From NCBI RefSeq assembly GCF_030698125.1, contig NZ_JAUYNV010000020.1:1-37210 (forward strand): a DNA stretch of 37,210 nucleotides, given 5' to 3'. Below the pieces are notes generated by a model. The model was not told the DNA's origin. It saw only the letters and a list, made by a program, of their open reading frames with translations, and searched no databases. The position numbers and the translations under genes are program-made. Below, one piece after another: positions 10,758-18,788 of the stretch. Positions within the stretch are counted from its first letter, which is position 1; the number at the start of each line of letters is the position of its first letter. The DNA is from Methyloversatilis sp. GTDB taxonomy: Bacteria > Pseudomonadota > Gammaproteobacteria > Burkholderiales > Rhodocyclaceae.

Positions 10758-12029
10758 ATGCGTTTCGACACGCTCGCCATCCACGCAGGGTATTCGCCGG
10801 ATCCGACCACCAAGGCAGTGGCGGTGCCGATCTATCAGACCACCAGCTACGCCTTCGACGACACCCAGCACGGGGCCGACCTGTTCGACCTCAAGGTCAA
10901 GGGCAATATCTACACCCGCATAATGAACCCGACCAGCGACGTGCTGGAACAGCGCGTCGCCGCGCTCGAAGGCGGCATCGGGGCGCTGGCGCTGGCTTCC
11001 GGCCAGGCGGCGATCACCTACGCGATCATGACCATCGCCGAGGCGGGCGACAACATCGTCGCCACCTCGGCGTTGTACGGCGGCACCTACAATCTGTTTG
11101 CACACACGCTGCCGCAGTACGGCATCGAGGTGCGCTTCGTCGATGCGGCCGATCCGGCCTCGGTGGCGGCGCAGATTGATGCGCGTACGAAAGCGGTGTT
11201 CTGCGAGTCGATCGGCAATCCACTCGGCAATGTGGTCGACTTCGCTGCCTTCGCCGACGTCGCGCACCGCGCCGGCGTGCCGCTGATCGTCGACAACACC
11301 GTGCCGTCGCCCTGGCTGACACGGCCGATCGAGCACGGCGCCGACATCGTCGTGCATTCACTGACCAAGTACATGGGCGGTCACGGCACCAGCCTCGGCG
11401 GCATCATCGTCGACGGTGGCCGTTTCCCATGGACCGAACACAAGGCGCGCTTTCGCCGGCTTAACGAACCGGAAGTGAGCTATCACGGCGTGATCTACAC
11501 CGAGGCGCTGGGGCCGGCGGCCTACATCGGCCGGGCACGCACGGTGCCGCTGCGCAATATGGGCGCCGCGATTTCGCCGTTCAACAGCTTCCTGATACTG
11601 CAGGGACTCGAAACACTGGGGCTGCGCATGGACCGCCACTGCGAGAACGCGACCGCGGTCGCCCGATATCTGCAGTCGCATCCCAAGGTCGAGTGGGTCA
11701 ATTACGCGGGGCTGCCGGACCATTCGAGCCACGGCCTGATACAACGCTACTTCGGCGGCAAGGCGTCCGGGTTGCTCACCTTCGGCGTCAAGGGCGGTAT
11801 AGAGGCCGGCGCGCGCTTCCAGGACGCGCTCAAGCTGATCACCCGGCTGGTCAACATCGGCGACGCCAAGTCACTGGCCTGCCATCCGGCCTCGACCACC
11901 CACCGCCAGCTGTCGCAGGACGAGCTGAAGCGGGCCGGCGTGTCGGAAGACATGGTGCGGCTGTCGATCGGCATCGAGCACATCGACGACATCGTGGATG
12001 ATCTGGAACAGGCGCTGCAGACGGTTTGA
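10758..12029 (+). CDS. metY: O-acetylhomoserine sulfhydrylase / aminocarboxypropyltransferase
   Basis: PLP enzyme of the Cys/Met metabolism family that makes homocysteine (or methylated derivatives) from O-acetylhomoserine and sulfide. The PLP lysine is Lys204 in HSLTKYMGGHG. Other family motifs are the N-terminal FDTLAIHAGYSPD, YTRIMNPTSDVLEQRVAALEGG and LIVDNTVPSP. Length 423 matches the MetY branch rather than the shorter (about 380-400 aa) MetB, MetC and MetZ branches. Acetyl- versus succinyl-homoserine specificity is inferred from family resemblance. GGGAGGA (10744-10750) is 7 nt before the ATG. It sits alone between terminators and the pst operon, interrupting the usual betaproteobacterial glmM-pst neighbourhood. 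Confidence 0.9.
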   Translation: MRFDTLAIHAGYSPDPTTKAVAVPIYQTTSYAFDDTQHGADLFDLKVKGNIYTRIMNPTSDVLEQRVAALEGGIGALALASGQAAITYAIMTIAEAGDNIVATSALYGGTYNLFAHTLPQYGIEVRFVDAADPASVAAQIDARTKAVFCESIGNPLGNVVDFAAFADVAHRAGVPLIVDNTVPSPWLTRPIEHGADIVVHSLTKYMGGHGTSLGGIIVDGGRFPWTEHKARFRRLNEPEVSYHGVIYTEALGPAAYIGRARTVPLRNMGAAISPFNSFLILQGLETLGLRMDRHCENATAVARYLQSHPKVEWVNYAGLPDHSSHGLIQRYFGGKASGLLTFGVKGGIEAGARFQDALKLITRLVNIGDAKSLACHPASTTHRQLSQDELKRAGVSEDMVRLSIGIEHIDDIVDDLEQALQTV

Positions 12030-12056
12030 CGACGCCCGGAAGGGTGGTTCGATCAA

Positions 12057-12097
12057 TTGTTACACCTTCACATGGCTGTAACATAGTCTTCATAGAC
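12057..12097 (+). promoter_or_regulatory. Probable PhoB box upstream of pstS
   Basis: Imperfect 11-bp half-sites follow one another at 12065-12075, 12076-12086 (CTGTAACATAG) and 12087-12097 (TCTTCATAGAC), resembling the CTGTCATAAAT repeat bound by PhoB. A further TTGTTACA lies at 12057-12064. TAGACT (12093-12098) could serve as the -10 box, with the half-sites in place of a -35. Phosphate-starvation control is the expected regulation for pst operons. Confidence 0.6.
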
Positions 12098-12142
12098 TGC
12101 GCAGGTCGCATCGAAATCGATGACACCTTACGGAGATTACTG

Positions 12143-13141
12143 ATGAACGTACGCAAGATCGCCACCCTGACCGCTGCCCTCGGCGCCCTGTTTGCATCCA
12201 GCTCGGTGCTCGCGCAGGCCCTGGTGAAGATCGATGGGTCCAGCACCGTGTTCCCCGTGTCTGAAGCAGTTGCCGAAGAATTCCAGAAGGCGCAGAAGGG
12301 CAAGATCCGCGTGACCGTGGGTGTGTCCGGCACGGGCGGCGGTTTCAAGAAATTCTGCCGCGGCGAAACCGATATCTCGAACGCATCGCGTCCTATCCTG
12401 CAGAAGGAAATCGACGACTGCAAGGCAAATGGCGTGGAATTCGTCGAACTGCCGATCGCCTTCGATGCGTTGACAGTGGTGGTGAATCCGAAGAACGACT
12501 GGGTTGACAAGGGCGTTACCGTCAAGGAATTGAAGGCAATGTGGGAGCCGGCCGCCCAGGGCAAGATCACCAAGTGGAACCAGATCAACCCGGCATGGCC
12601 GGATCGCGCTTTGAAGCTGTTCGGCGCCGGTGCAGATTCCGGTACTTTCGATTACTTCACCGAAGCAGTGACCGGCAAGTCCAAGTCCAGTCGCGGCGAT
12701 TTCACTGCGTCGGAAGACGACAATATCCTGGTGCAGGGCGTCTCGCGCGATGTCAATGCGTTGGGTTTCTTCGGTTATGCGTATTACGAAGAAAACAAGG
12801 ACAAGCTCAAGGCGGTTAAGATCATTGCCGACGGTGGCAAGGACGCGGTCGGCCCCTCAATGGAAACCGTGCTCGACGGCTCCTACACGCCGCTGTCCCG
12901 CCCGATCATGATTTACATCAGCGCAAAGTCGCTGGCCAAGCCGGAAGTTCGCGAGTTCGTGGATTTCTACAACAAGGAAGGCGCCAAGCTGATTCGCGAA
13001 GTCAAGTACGTGCCGCTCCCGGCCAAGGCGTATGAATACAACCTTCAGCAGGTTGCCAAGGGCGTCAAGGGCACCAAGTTCGGAGGCGAGAACAAGGTGG
13101 GTATCACGATCGAGCAGTTGATGGCACTCGAAGCCAAGTAA
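12143..13141 (+). CDS. pstS: Phosphate ABC transporter, periplasmic phosphate-binding protein
   Basis: Captures phosphate in the periplasm for PstCAB. The 332-residue precursor begins with a signal peptide ([20 protein letters not shown], cleavage probably near SVLAQA, residue 24-26). The mature part follows: KIDGSSTVFPVSEAVAEEF, VSGTGGGFKKFCRGETDI, and ADSGTFDYFTEAV as phosphate-binding loops. ATG 12143 is chosen because CGGAGA (12131-12136) lies 6 nt upstream and it starts exactly at the signal peptide. Its sequence resembles the SphX-like branch of PstS proteins. A hairpin separates it from pstC, as often seen when the binding protein is made in excess. Confidence 0.95.
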   Translation: MNVRKIATLTAALGALFASSSVLAQALVKIDGSSTVFPVSEAVAEEFQKAQKGKIRVTVGVSGTGGGFKKFCRGETDISNASRPILQKEIDDCKANGVEFVELPIAFDALTVVVNPKNDWVDKGVTVKELKAMWEPAAQGKITKWNQINPAWPDRALKLFGAGADSGTFDYFTEAVTGKSKSSRGDFTASEDDNILVQGVSRDVNALGFFGYAYYEENKDKLKAVKIIADGGKDAVGPSMETVLDGSYTPLSRPIMIYISAKSLAKPEVREFVDFYNKEGAKLIREVKYVPLPAKAYEYNLQQVAKGVKGTKFGGENKVGITIEQLMALEAK

Positions 13142-13154
13142 CAGCGGATGTAGC

Positions 13155-13182
13155 AGGCCCCGGAGATTGATCTTCGGGGCCT
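13155..13182 (+). terminator. Hairpin between pstS and pstC, probable partial terminator
   Basis: GGCCCCGGAGA (13156-13166) pairs with TCTTCGGGGCC (13171-13181) with one G-T pair and a TTGA loop. The following TTCGTCGTTT is only weakly T rich. It likely acts as an attenuator or a 3' stabiliser that lets pstS mRNA outnumber pstCAB. Confidence 0.65.
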
Positions 13183-13220
13183 TCGTCGTTTCCATTCAGG
13201 TTGCGTCCAAGGAAGTTTTG

Positions 13221-14171
13221 ATGAATTCAAGTGTCGCCATGGCTGGCATGCCACAGGCCCCGCTGGTGGTCAGCGATCGGCTCAAGAGAAAGCGATCCCG
13301 CCACCTGAAGGAACAGGTGATCGAGGCGATCCTGCTGTTTGCAGCGTTCGTTTCTGTATTCACTACAGTGGCCATTCTTTACGTGCTCATTTCGGAATCG
13401 ATCGCGTTTTTCGAAACGGTCCCACTGATCGACTTCCTGACGGATACGCAATGGACGCCTCTGTTCGAGGACGCCCACTATGGCATCCTGCCGCTGTTGT
13501 CAGGCACGCTGACAGTGGCTGGTGTAGGCCTTCTGGTGGCCATTCCCCTCGGTACCATCATCGCAATCTACCTGTCCGAATTCGCGTCGGTCACGGTGCG
13601 CGAGACGGTGAAGCCCTTCCTTGAAATGCTCGAGGGCGTGCCAACCATCGTTTATGGCTATTTCGCGCTGCTCTTCGTGACGCCGCTCCTGCAGAAGATT
13701 TTTCCCGGGTTGCCGGGGTTCAACATGCTGTCGCCCGGCATCGTGATCGGCATCATGATCGTGCCCTACATCAGCTCGGTGACCGAGGACGCGATGCGCG
13801 CAGTGCCGATGGCCCTGCGGGAAGGCTCCTACGCGATGGGTGCGACGCGTTTCCAGACCGCCGTGCGGGTGGTGACGCCAGCGGCCATTTCCGGTATCGC
13901 CGCAGCCTACATTCTCGGTGTGTCGCGCGCAGTGGGCGAAACCATGGTGGTTGCCGTTGCGGCCGGCATGCAGCCGACCCTGACCTTCAATCCGATGGAG
14001 CCGGCGGCGACCATTACCGCCTACATCGTGCAGGTGGCACTGGGTGATCTGCCGCATGGATCGATCGGCTATCAGACCATTTTCGCCGCCGGTCTTACGC
14101 TGGTGCTGCTGACACTGCTGTTCAATGTGCTTGGCTACTGGATGCGCAAGAAGTATCGCGAGGCCTATTGA
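13221..14171 (+). CDS. pstC: Phosphate ABC transporter permease PstC
   Basis: Inner-membrane half-channel for phosphate import. The 316-residue protein has a cytoplasmic basic N-terminus (DRLKRKRSRHLKEQ), about six membrane segments and the permease EAA-like loop (ALREGSYAMGATRFQTAVRVVTP) that contacts PstB. SRAVGETMVVAVAAG follows in the next helix. The start at 13221 has AAGGAAG (13209-13215) upstream; an in-frame ATG at 13167 lies inside the hairpin region and is rejected. It ends one base before pstA. Confidence 0.95.
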   Translation: MNSSVAMAGMPQAPLVVSDRLKRKRSRHLKEQVIEAILLFAAFVSVFTTVAILYVLISESIAFFETVPLIDFLTDTQWTPLFEDAHYGILPLLSGTLTVAGVGLLVAIPLGTIIAIYLSEFASVTVRETVKPFLEMLEGVPTIVYGYFALLFVTPLLQKIFPGLPGFNMLSPGIVIGIMIVPYISSVTEDAMRAVPMALREGSYAMGATRFQTAVRVVTPAAISGIAAAYILGVSRAVGETMVVAVAAGMQPTLTFNPMEPAATITAYIVQVALGDLPHGSIGYQTIFAAGLTLVLLTLLFNVLGYWMRKKYREAY

Positions 14172-14172
14172 T

Positions 14173-15105
14173 ATGAACAATACAAACTCGGACAAGCTGG
14201 ATCACATCCGGACCATCATCCGCCGGCACAAGCGCTGGGACATGCTGTTCGGCGTGGTGGGTCTGTCGGCCATGATGCTGTGCGTACTGACCTTGGTCGC
14301 CCTGTTCGCGCAGATGACCATCGATGGCGCCCCGAGGCTTTCGTGGGATTTCCTGACCAGCTTCCCGTCCAGGCGCTCCAGCGAGGCCGGCATATTGTCG
14401 GCCTGGGTGGGGACCTCGCTGGTCATGCTGGTGACGCTGGTCTCTGCCGTGCCCGTCGGCGTTGCGGCGGGCGTCTATCTCGAGGAATACGCCCGCAAGA
14501 ACTGGGTGACCGACATCATCGAAATCAATGTGACCAATCTCGCAGGCGTGCCGTCCATCATTTACGGTCTGCTTGCGCTGGGCATCTTTGTTTACGGGTT
14601 CGGTTTCGGGCAGAGCATTCTGTCGGCCGGTCTCACGCTCGGCCTGCTCATTCTGCCAGTCGTCATCGTCGCCACCCGCGAGGCGATTCGTTCGATTCCC
14701 ATCCATATCCGGGAGGGGGCGTACGCCTGCGGTTGCACGACCTGGCAACTGGTGCGCGACCACATCATCCCCTATTCCGGGTCGGGCATCCTGACCGGCG
14801 TGATCATCGGTATGGCTCGAGCCATCGGAGAGACCGCCCCCATCATCACGATCGGAGCACTCACCTTCATCGCGTTCCTGCCGACAGCGCCTTTCACCGG
14901 AGATCCGCCGGCTGGCCTGTTCGACTGGCTCTTTGCGCCCTTTACCGTGATGCCCATCCAGATGTTCAACTGGGTATCGCGCCCGGATCCCACCTTCCAT
15001 TACAACGCGGCCGCAGCCGGTTTCATCCTGGTGTTCATGACGCTTGCGATGAACGGACTGGCTATCTGGCTGCGCTATCGGCTCCGCCGGAACATCAAGT
15101 GGTGA
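14173..15105 (+). CDS. pstA: Phosphate ABC transporter permease PstA
   Basis: Second inner-membrane permease, partner of PstC. The 310-residue protein begins [20 protein letters not shown], then membrane segments and the coupling loop [21 protein letters not shown] followed by [17 protein letters not shown]. The periplasmic loop after it carries a Phe/Pro-rich stretch typical of PstA. The start at 14173 is one base after the pstC stop, so translation is probably coupled. pstB follows after 37 bp. Confidence 0.95.
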   Translation: MNNTNSDKLDHIRTIIRRHKRWDMLFGVVGLSAMMLCVLTLVALFAQMTIDGAPRLSWDFLTSFPSRRSSEAGILSAWVGTSLVMLVTLVSAVPVGVAAGVYLEEYARKNWVTDIIEINVTNLAGVPSIIYGLLALGIFVYGFGFGQSILSAGLTLGLLILPVVIVATREAIRSIPIHIREGAYACGCTTWQLVRDHIIPYSGSGILTGVIIGMARAIGETAPIITIGALTFIAFLPTAPFTGDPPAGLFDWLFAPFTVMPIQMFNWVSRPDPTFHYNAAAAGFILVFMTLAMNGLAIWLRYRLRRNIKW

Positions 15106-15142
15106 GCGCTGCCCGCCTTCCATTCAAGAACGAGACCCGAAC

Positions 15143-15928
15143 ATGAATTCAGTGACCGAAGCAAAAACGGCCATCAAGGCGGAAGTGCGCGACCTCAGTT
15201 TCCACTATGGCGCGTTCAATGCCCTCAAGGGCATCAACATGCCGGTGCATGACAAGAAGGTCACCGCCCTGATCGGCCCGTCCGGATGCGGCAAGTCCAC
15301 GTTGCTGCGTTGCTTCAACCGCATGCATGACCTTTATGCGGGCAATCGTTACGAGGGCGCCATCGTATTGAATCCGGACAACACCAATCTGCTCGACGCC
15401 GACGTCGATCCGATCGAGGTACGCATGCGCATCAGCATGGTGTTCCAGAAGCCGAACCCTTTTCCGAAGTCGATCTATGAAAATGTGGCCTACGGACTGC
15501 GTGTCCGCGGGGAAACACGGCGTTCGGTGATCGATGAGCGCGTCGAGCAGGCGCTGCACGACGCAGCATTGTGGGACGAAGTGAAAAATCGTCTGAATGA
15601 GATGGGTGCCAATCTGTCCGGCGGGCAGCAGCAGCGGTTGTGCATCGCGCGCGCCTTGGCGACGGACCCGGAAATCATCCTGTTCGATGAGCCCACCTCG
15701 GCGCTGGATCCGATAGCGACTGCGAGTATCGAGGAACTGGTGACCGAGCTGAAGGACAAGGTGACCATCCTGATCGTGACGCACAACATGCAGCAGGCAG
15801 CGCGCGTCAGCGACTACACCGCCTACATGTACATGGGCGAGCTGATGGAATTCGGCCTGACCGACCAGATATTCATCAAGCCGCAGCGCAAGGAAACCGA
15901 GGACTACATCACCGGTCGATTCGGCTGA
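15143..15928 (+). CDS. pstB: Phosphate ABC transporter ATP-binding protein PstB
   Basis: Cytoplasmic ATPase powering phosphate import through PstCA. The 261-residue protein has Walker A GPSGCGKS (45-52), the PstB-typical [17 protein letters not shown], signature LSGGQQQR, Walker [15 protein letters not shown] and switch histidine in [15 protein letters not shown]. It ends TGRFG as PstB proteins usually do. The operon stops here with a terminator: the phoU, phoB and phoR genes that follow pstB in many betaproteobacteria are not present. Confidence 0.97.
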   Translation: MNSVTEAKTAIKAEVRDLSFHYGAFNALKGINMPVHDKKVTALIGPSGCGKSTLLRCFNRMHDLYAGNRYEGAIVLNPDNTNLLDADVDPIEVRMRISMVFQKPNPFPKSIYENVAYGLRVRGETRRSVIDERVEQALHDAALWDEVKNRLNEMGANLSGGQQQRLCIARALATDPEIILFDEPTSALDPIATASIEELVTELKDKVTILIVTHNMQQAARVSDYTAYMYMGELMEFGLTDQIFIKPQRKETEDYITGRFG

Positions 15929-15949
15929 CCTGCAGTCTTACGACGTGCG

Positions 15950-15999
15950 AACCCCGGATTTTTGCGTGTCCATGCGCTAGAATCCGGGGTTTTGCTTTT
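15950..15999 (+). terminator. Rho-independent terminator after pstB
   Basis: AACCCCGGATT (15950-15960) pairs perfectly with AATCCGGGGTT (15981-15991) around a 20-base loop, followed by TTGCTTTT. It ends the pst operon and lies only 20 bases before tpiA. Confidence 0.85.
15978..15983 (+). promoter_or_regulatory. Candidate tpiA -10 box nested in the terminator
   Basis: TAGAAT lies at the loop/3'-arm junction of the pstB terminator, in the context CGCTAGAATCC. No good -35 hexamer is seen at 16-18 bp. Start of transcription would fall near 15990, giving a leader of about 30 nt. Confidence 0.35.
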
Positions 16000-16019
16000 G
16001 GCAGGTGACTGTGGTGGCG

Positions 16020-16775
16020 ATGCGAACACTGGTCGTAGGCAACTGGAAGATGCATGGCTCGCAGGCGGTAAACGCCGACCTGCTCGGGGCGTTGCGCGAT
16101 GCGCCGGACCCGGGCTTCCCGGTGGCGGTCTGCGTGCCGTTTCCCTATCTGCATCAGGCGGGTACCTTGCTTGAGGGGTCCTCTGTCGGCTGGGGCGCCC
16201 AGAACCTGAGCGAACATGCGCAGTACGGCGCCTACACAGGCGAAGTGTCTGGTGCAATGTTGAAGGATTTCGACTGTCGATACGTGCTGGTCGGGCATTC
16301 CGAACGGCGCGCGCTGTACGGTGAGAGCGACGCGCTGGTCGCCGTCAAGACAGAGGCCGCGCTGACCTCCGGGCTGGTTCCGATCCTGTGTGTCGGCGAA
16401 ACGCTGGACGAGCGCGAACGTGCCGTGACCGAGTCAGTGGTCGAGCGGCAGCTCACTGCAGTCCATCAGCGTATCGGAAGCGAAGCGCTGGCGCGCTGCG
16501 TGATTGCCTATGAACCGGTGTGGGCCATCGGCACCGGCGTGACGGCCACCCCGGCGCAGGCGCAGGCGGTGCACGCCTTCATTCGTGCGCGCCTTGAAAC
16601 ACTGTGCGGTGCAGCGGTCGCAGCGCGCACATCGATTCTTTATGGCGGTAGTGTCAAGCCGCAAAACGCAGCCGAACTTTTCAGCCAGCCTGATATTGAC
16701 GGCGGTCTTATTGGCGGCGCGGCGCTGGTGGCGGGGGACTTCCTCGCCATCGTTGCAGCTGCTGCTGCATCCTGA
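16020..16775 (+). CDS. tpiA: Triosephosphate isomerase
   Basis: Interconverts dihydroxyacetone phosphate and glyceraldehyde-3-phosphate in glycolysis and gluconeogenesis. Active-site residues are visible: Asn8 and Lys10 (VGNWKMHG), His93 (VGHSERR) and the catalytic base Glu165 (AYEPVWAIGTG), then phosphate-binding LYGGSVKP and GGLIGGAAL. ATG 16020 gives 251 residues and the usual MRxLVVGNWK start; upstream in-frame GTG codons at 16005, 16011 and 16014 are possible because AGGTG lies at 16003-16007. secG begins 9 bases after the stop, the usual tpiA-secG pair. Confidence 0.97.
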   Translation: MRTLVVGNWKMHGSQAVNADLLGALRDAPDPGFPVAVCVPFPYLHQAGTLLEGSSVGWGAQNLSEHAQYGAYTGEVSGAMLKDFDCRYVLVGHSERRALYGESDALVAVKTEAALTSGLVPILCVGETLDERERAVTESVVERQLTAVHQRIGSEALARCVIAYEPVWAIGTGVTATPAQAQAVHAFIRARLETLCGAAVAARTSILYGGSVKPQNAAELFSQPDIDGGLIGGAALVAGDFLAIVAAAAAS

Positions 16776-16784
16776 GGTGATTTG

Positions 16785-17150
16785 ATGGGCATCGTTTTTT
16801 CAGTCGTACTTTCGGTCCACGTTCTGGTCGGAATTGCCGTGATCGTTCTTGTGCTGTTGCAGCATGGCAAGGGCGCCGACATGGGGGCCGCGTTCGGCGG
16901 AGGTGCGTCGGGCAGCCTGTTCGGCTCGTCCGGGTCGGCCAACTTCCTCAGCCGTGCCACCGGCGCGCTGGCGGCAGTGTTCTTCTGCACCAGCCTGGGG
17001 TTGAGTTACATTGCGTCCAATCAGCCGCGCTCCGGTGCCAGTTCGGTCATCGATGCAGCCAAGGGTGTGACGGTTCCTGCCGTGCCGGCTGCGCCTCAGG
17101 CACCCGAAGCGCAGAATCCCGATTCGAAGGCTGCCGATATCCCCAAGTAG
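16785..17150 (+). CDS. secG: Preprotein translocase subunit SecG
   Basis: Accessory subunit of SecYEG in the inner membrane. Two hydrophobic helices (about 3-25 and 55-75) flank the conserved glycine/serine loop (GKGADMGAAFGGGASGSLFGSSGSANFLSRATG). The 121-residue protein has an Ala/Pro-rich C-terminal tail (VPAVPAAPQAPEAQ) common in betaproteobacterial SecG. The start is ATG 16785 behind GAGGTG (16774-16779). In E. coli a leucine tRNA follows secG; here there is none that I can fold. Confidence 0.95.
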   Translation: MGIVFSVVLSVHVLVGIAVIVLVLLQHGKGADMGAAFGGGASGSLFGSSGSANFLSRATGALAAVFFCTSLGLSYIASNQPRSGASSVIDAAKGVTVPAVPAAPQAPEAQNPDSKAADIPK

Positions 17151-17151
17151 G

Positions 17152-17179
17152 TTTCGGCTGATGTGAAACGCGCTATACT
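17152..17179 (+). promoter_or_regulatory. Probable nuo operon promoter
   Basis: TATACT (17174-17179) is a good -10 box. At a 16-bp spacing only TTTCGG (17152-17157), a poor -35, is found. Transcription would start near 17186 and leave a leader of about 110 nt before nuoA. Confidence 0.5.
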
Positions 17180-17192
17180 CCGCGCGTTTCAC
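17163..17192. promoter_or_regulatory. Perfect inverted repeat around the nuo -10 box (operator-like)
   Basis: GTGAAACGCG (17163-17172) and CGCGTTTCAC (17183-17192) are exact reverse complements 10 bp apart, and TATACT lies between them. The geometry is that of a dimeric repressor site covering a promoter. No T run follows, so a terminator for secG is less likely but not excluded. The binding protein is unknown. Confidence 0.6.
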
Positions 17193-17211
17193 GCTGCAGC
17201 GCAACGTGATG

Positions 17212-17230
17212 CAGGGGCCATCCGCCCCTG
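17212..17230 (+). other. Hairpin in the nuo leader
   Basis: CAGGGGC (17212-17218) pairs exactly with GCCCCTG (17224-17230) around a five-base loop, about 66 bases before nuoA. No T run follows. It may protect the 5' end of the long nuo mRNA. Confidence 0.4.
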
Positions 17231-17296
17231 TGTCGATGCCGGCCCCGGACTACTCACCGTGTCGCCGGAACAGTTTTTACGCATGAACAACCCGTC

Positions 17297-17653
17297 ATGT
17301 TGATCGAATATTTCCCGGTCCTTCTGTTCATCCTGATCGGTGTCGCCTTCGGTTTCGTGCCGATGCTCGCCGGCAAGCTCGTCGGGCCCAGTCGTCCCGA
17401 CCCCGAAAAGCTGTCCCCCTACGAATGTGGCTTCGAGGCGTTCGAAGATACGCGGATGAAGTTCGACGTCCGCTATTACCTCGTGGCCATTCTGTTCATC
17501 CTGTTCGACCTTGAAATCGCCTTCCTCTTCCCGTGGGCCATCGTGCTCGAAGAGATCGGCATGTTCGGTTTCGTGGCGATGATGATCTTCCTCGGCATCC
17601 TCGTGGTGGGGTTTGTCTATGAATGGAAGAAGGGCGCACTAGACTGGGAATGA
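17297..17653 (+). CDS. nuoA: NADH-quinone oxidoreductase subunit A
   Basis: Small membrane subunit of respiratory complex I at the junction between arms. It has three hydrophobic helices in 118 residues. The loop [20 protein letters not shown] carries the conserved Cys44, and Asp71 and Glu73 in [12 protein letters not shown] match the charged pair important in E. coli NuoA. No clear Shine-Dalgarno precedes ATG 17297. A six-codon out-of-frame ORF (17283-17303) overlaps the start. It opens the complete nuo operon. Confidence 0.96.
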   Translation: MLIEYFPVLLFILIGVAFGFVPMLAGKLVGPSRPDPEKLSPYECGFEAFEDTRMKFDVRYYLVAILFILFDLEIAFLFPWAIVLEEIGMFGFVAMMIFLGILVVGFVYEWKKGALDWE

Positions 17654-17703
17654 ACGCGCTGGCTGTTCTCCCGGTACTTGCAGTTTTTTCGACGGATTGA
17701 GCG

Positions 17704-18180
17704 ATGAGCATTGAAGGTGTACTGCAGGAAGGCTTTGTCACGACGCAGCTGGACAAGCTGATCAACTGGACGCGCACAGGTTCGCTGTGGCCGATGACTT
17801 TCGGTCTGGCCTGCTGCGCCGTCGAAATGATGCAGGCCGGTGCGTCGCGCTATGACCTTGATCGCTTCGGCATCGTGTTCCGCCCCAGCCCGCGCCAGTC
17901 CGATCTGATGATCGTTGCCGGCACGCTGTGCAACAAGATGGCGCCGGCGCTGCGCCGTGTTTACGACCAGATGCCCGAGCCGCGCTGGGTGCTGTCGATG
18001 GGGTCCTGCGCCAACGGCGGCGGCTACTACCATTATTCCTACTCCGTGGTGCGCGGCTGTGATCGCATCGTGCCGGTGGATGTCTATGTGCCGGGCTGTC
18101 CTCCGACAGCCGAGGCGTTGATTTACGGTCTGGTGCAACTGCAGAACAAGATTCGTCGCACCAGCACGATCGCGCGTTGA
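17704..18180 (+). CDS. nuoB: NADH-quinone oxidoreductase subunit B (cluster N2)
   Basis: Peripheral-arm subunit carrying the terminal 4Fe-4S cluster N2 that reduces quinone. Ligands are Cys37, Cys38 (LACCAVE), Cys102 (SMGSCAN) and Cys132 (VPGCPPT). The protein is 158 residues, a normal length. The start [14 protein letters not shown] is typical of betaproteobacteria. It lies 50 bp after nuoA and 5 bp before nuoC. Confidence 0.97.
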   Translation: MSIEGVLQEGFVTTQLDKLINWTRTGSLWPMTFGLACCAVEMMQAGASRYDLDRFGIVFRPSPRQSDLMIVAGTLCNKMAPALRRVYDQMPEPRWVLSMGSCANGGGYYHYSYSVVRGCDRIVPVDVYVPGCPPTAEALIYGLVQLQNKIRRTSTIAR

Positions 18181-18185
18181 ACATC

Positions 18186-18788
18186 ATGAGCTCTCGGCTT
18201 GAATCCCTGCGCGAGGCATTGCTCGCGCAGTTCGGCGAACGCCTCCGGACAACGACGTCCGCGCTCGGCGAACTGACACTCGAAGTCGGTTCCGTCGACT
18301 ATCACGACATGGCGCTCGCGCTGCGCGACCACGCGGACGTGCCGTTCGAACAACTGATCGACCTGTGCGGCATCGACTACTCGACGCATGCGACACGCTC
18401 TTCGGGTGCGCGCTACGCGGTGGTGTGCCACCTGATGTCGGTCACGTCCAACCTGCGCCTGCGCCTGCGCGCGCTGATCCAGGACGAAGATTTCCCGGTG
18501 ATCGCGTCGGTCAACGACATCTGGCCTGCGGCCAACTGGTTCGAACGTGAAGCGTTCGACCTGTTCGGCATCATGTTCACCGGCCACGGCGACCTGCGCC
18601 GCCTGCTGACCGACTACGGATTCGTCGGCCATCCGTTCCGCAAGGATTTCCCGATTTCCGGTCACGTCGAAATGCGCTACGACCCGGACCAGAAGCGCGT
18701 CATCTATCAGCCGGTCAGCATCGCACCGCGCGAAGTCACGCCGCGCGTCGTGCGCGAAGAGAATTACGGGGACGTCGGTCATGGCTGA
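18186..18788 (+). CDS. nuoC: NADH-quinone oxidoreductase subunit C
   Basis: Peripheral-arm 30 kDa subunit, here a separate 200-residue protein rather than the NuoCD fusion of E. coli. It contains the family signature [18 protein letters not shown] followed by [23 protein letters not shown] 18186 is preferred; TTG 18177 would overlap the nuoB stop. Its end overlaps the nuoD start by 8 bases, so C and D are probably translated together. Confidence 0.96.
   Translation: MSSRLESLREALLAQFGERLRTTTSALGELTLEVGSVDYHDMALALRDHADVPFEQLIDLCGIDYSTHATRSSGARYAVVCHLMSVTSNLRLRLRALIQDEDFPVIASVNDIWPAANWFEREAFDLFGIMFTGHGDLRRLLTDYGFVGHPFRKDFPISGHVEMRYDPDQKRVIYQPVSIAPREVTPRVVREENYGDVGHG

Noticed and set aside
17193-17296. 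Intact tRNA-Leu after secG
   Set aside because: No acceptor stem, D-arm or anticodon arm can be folded; only a short 3'-end similarity exists.
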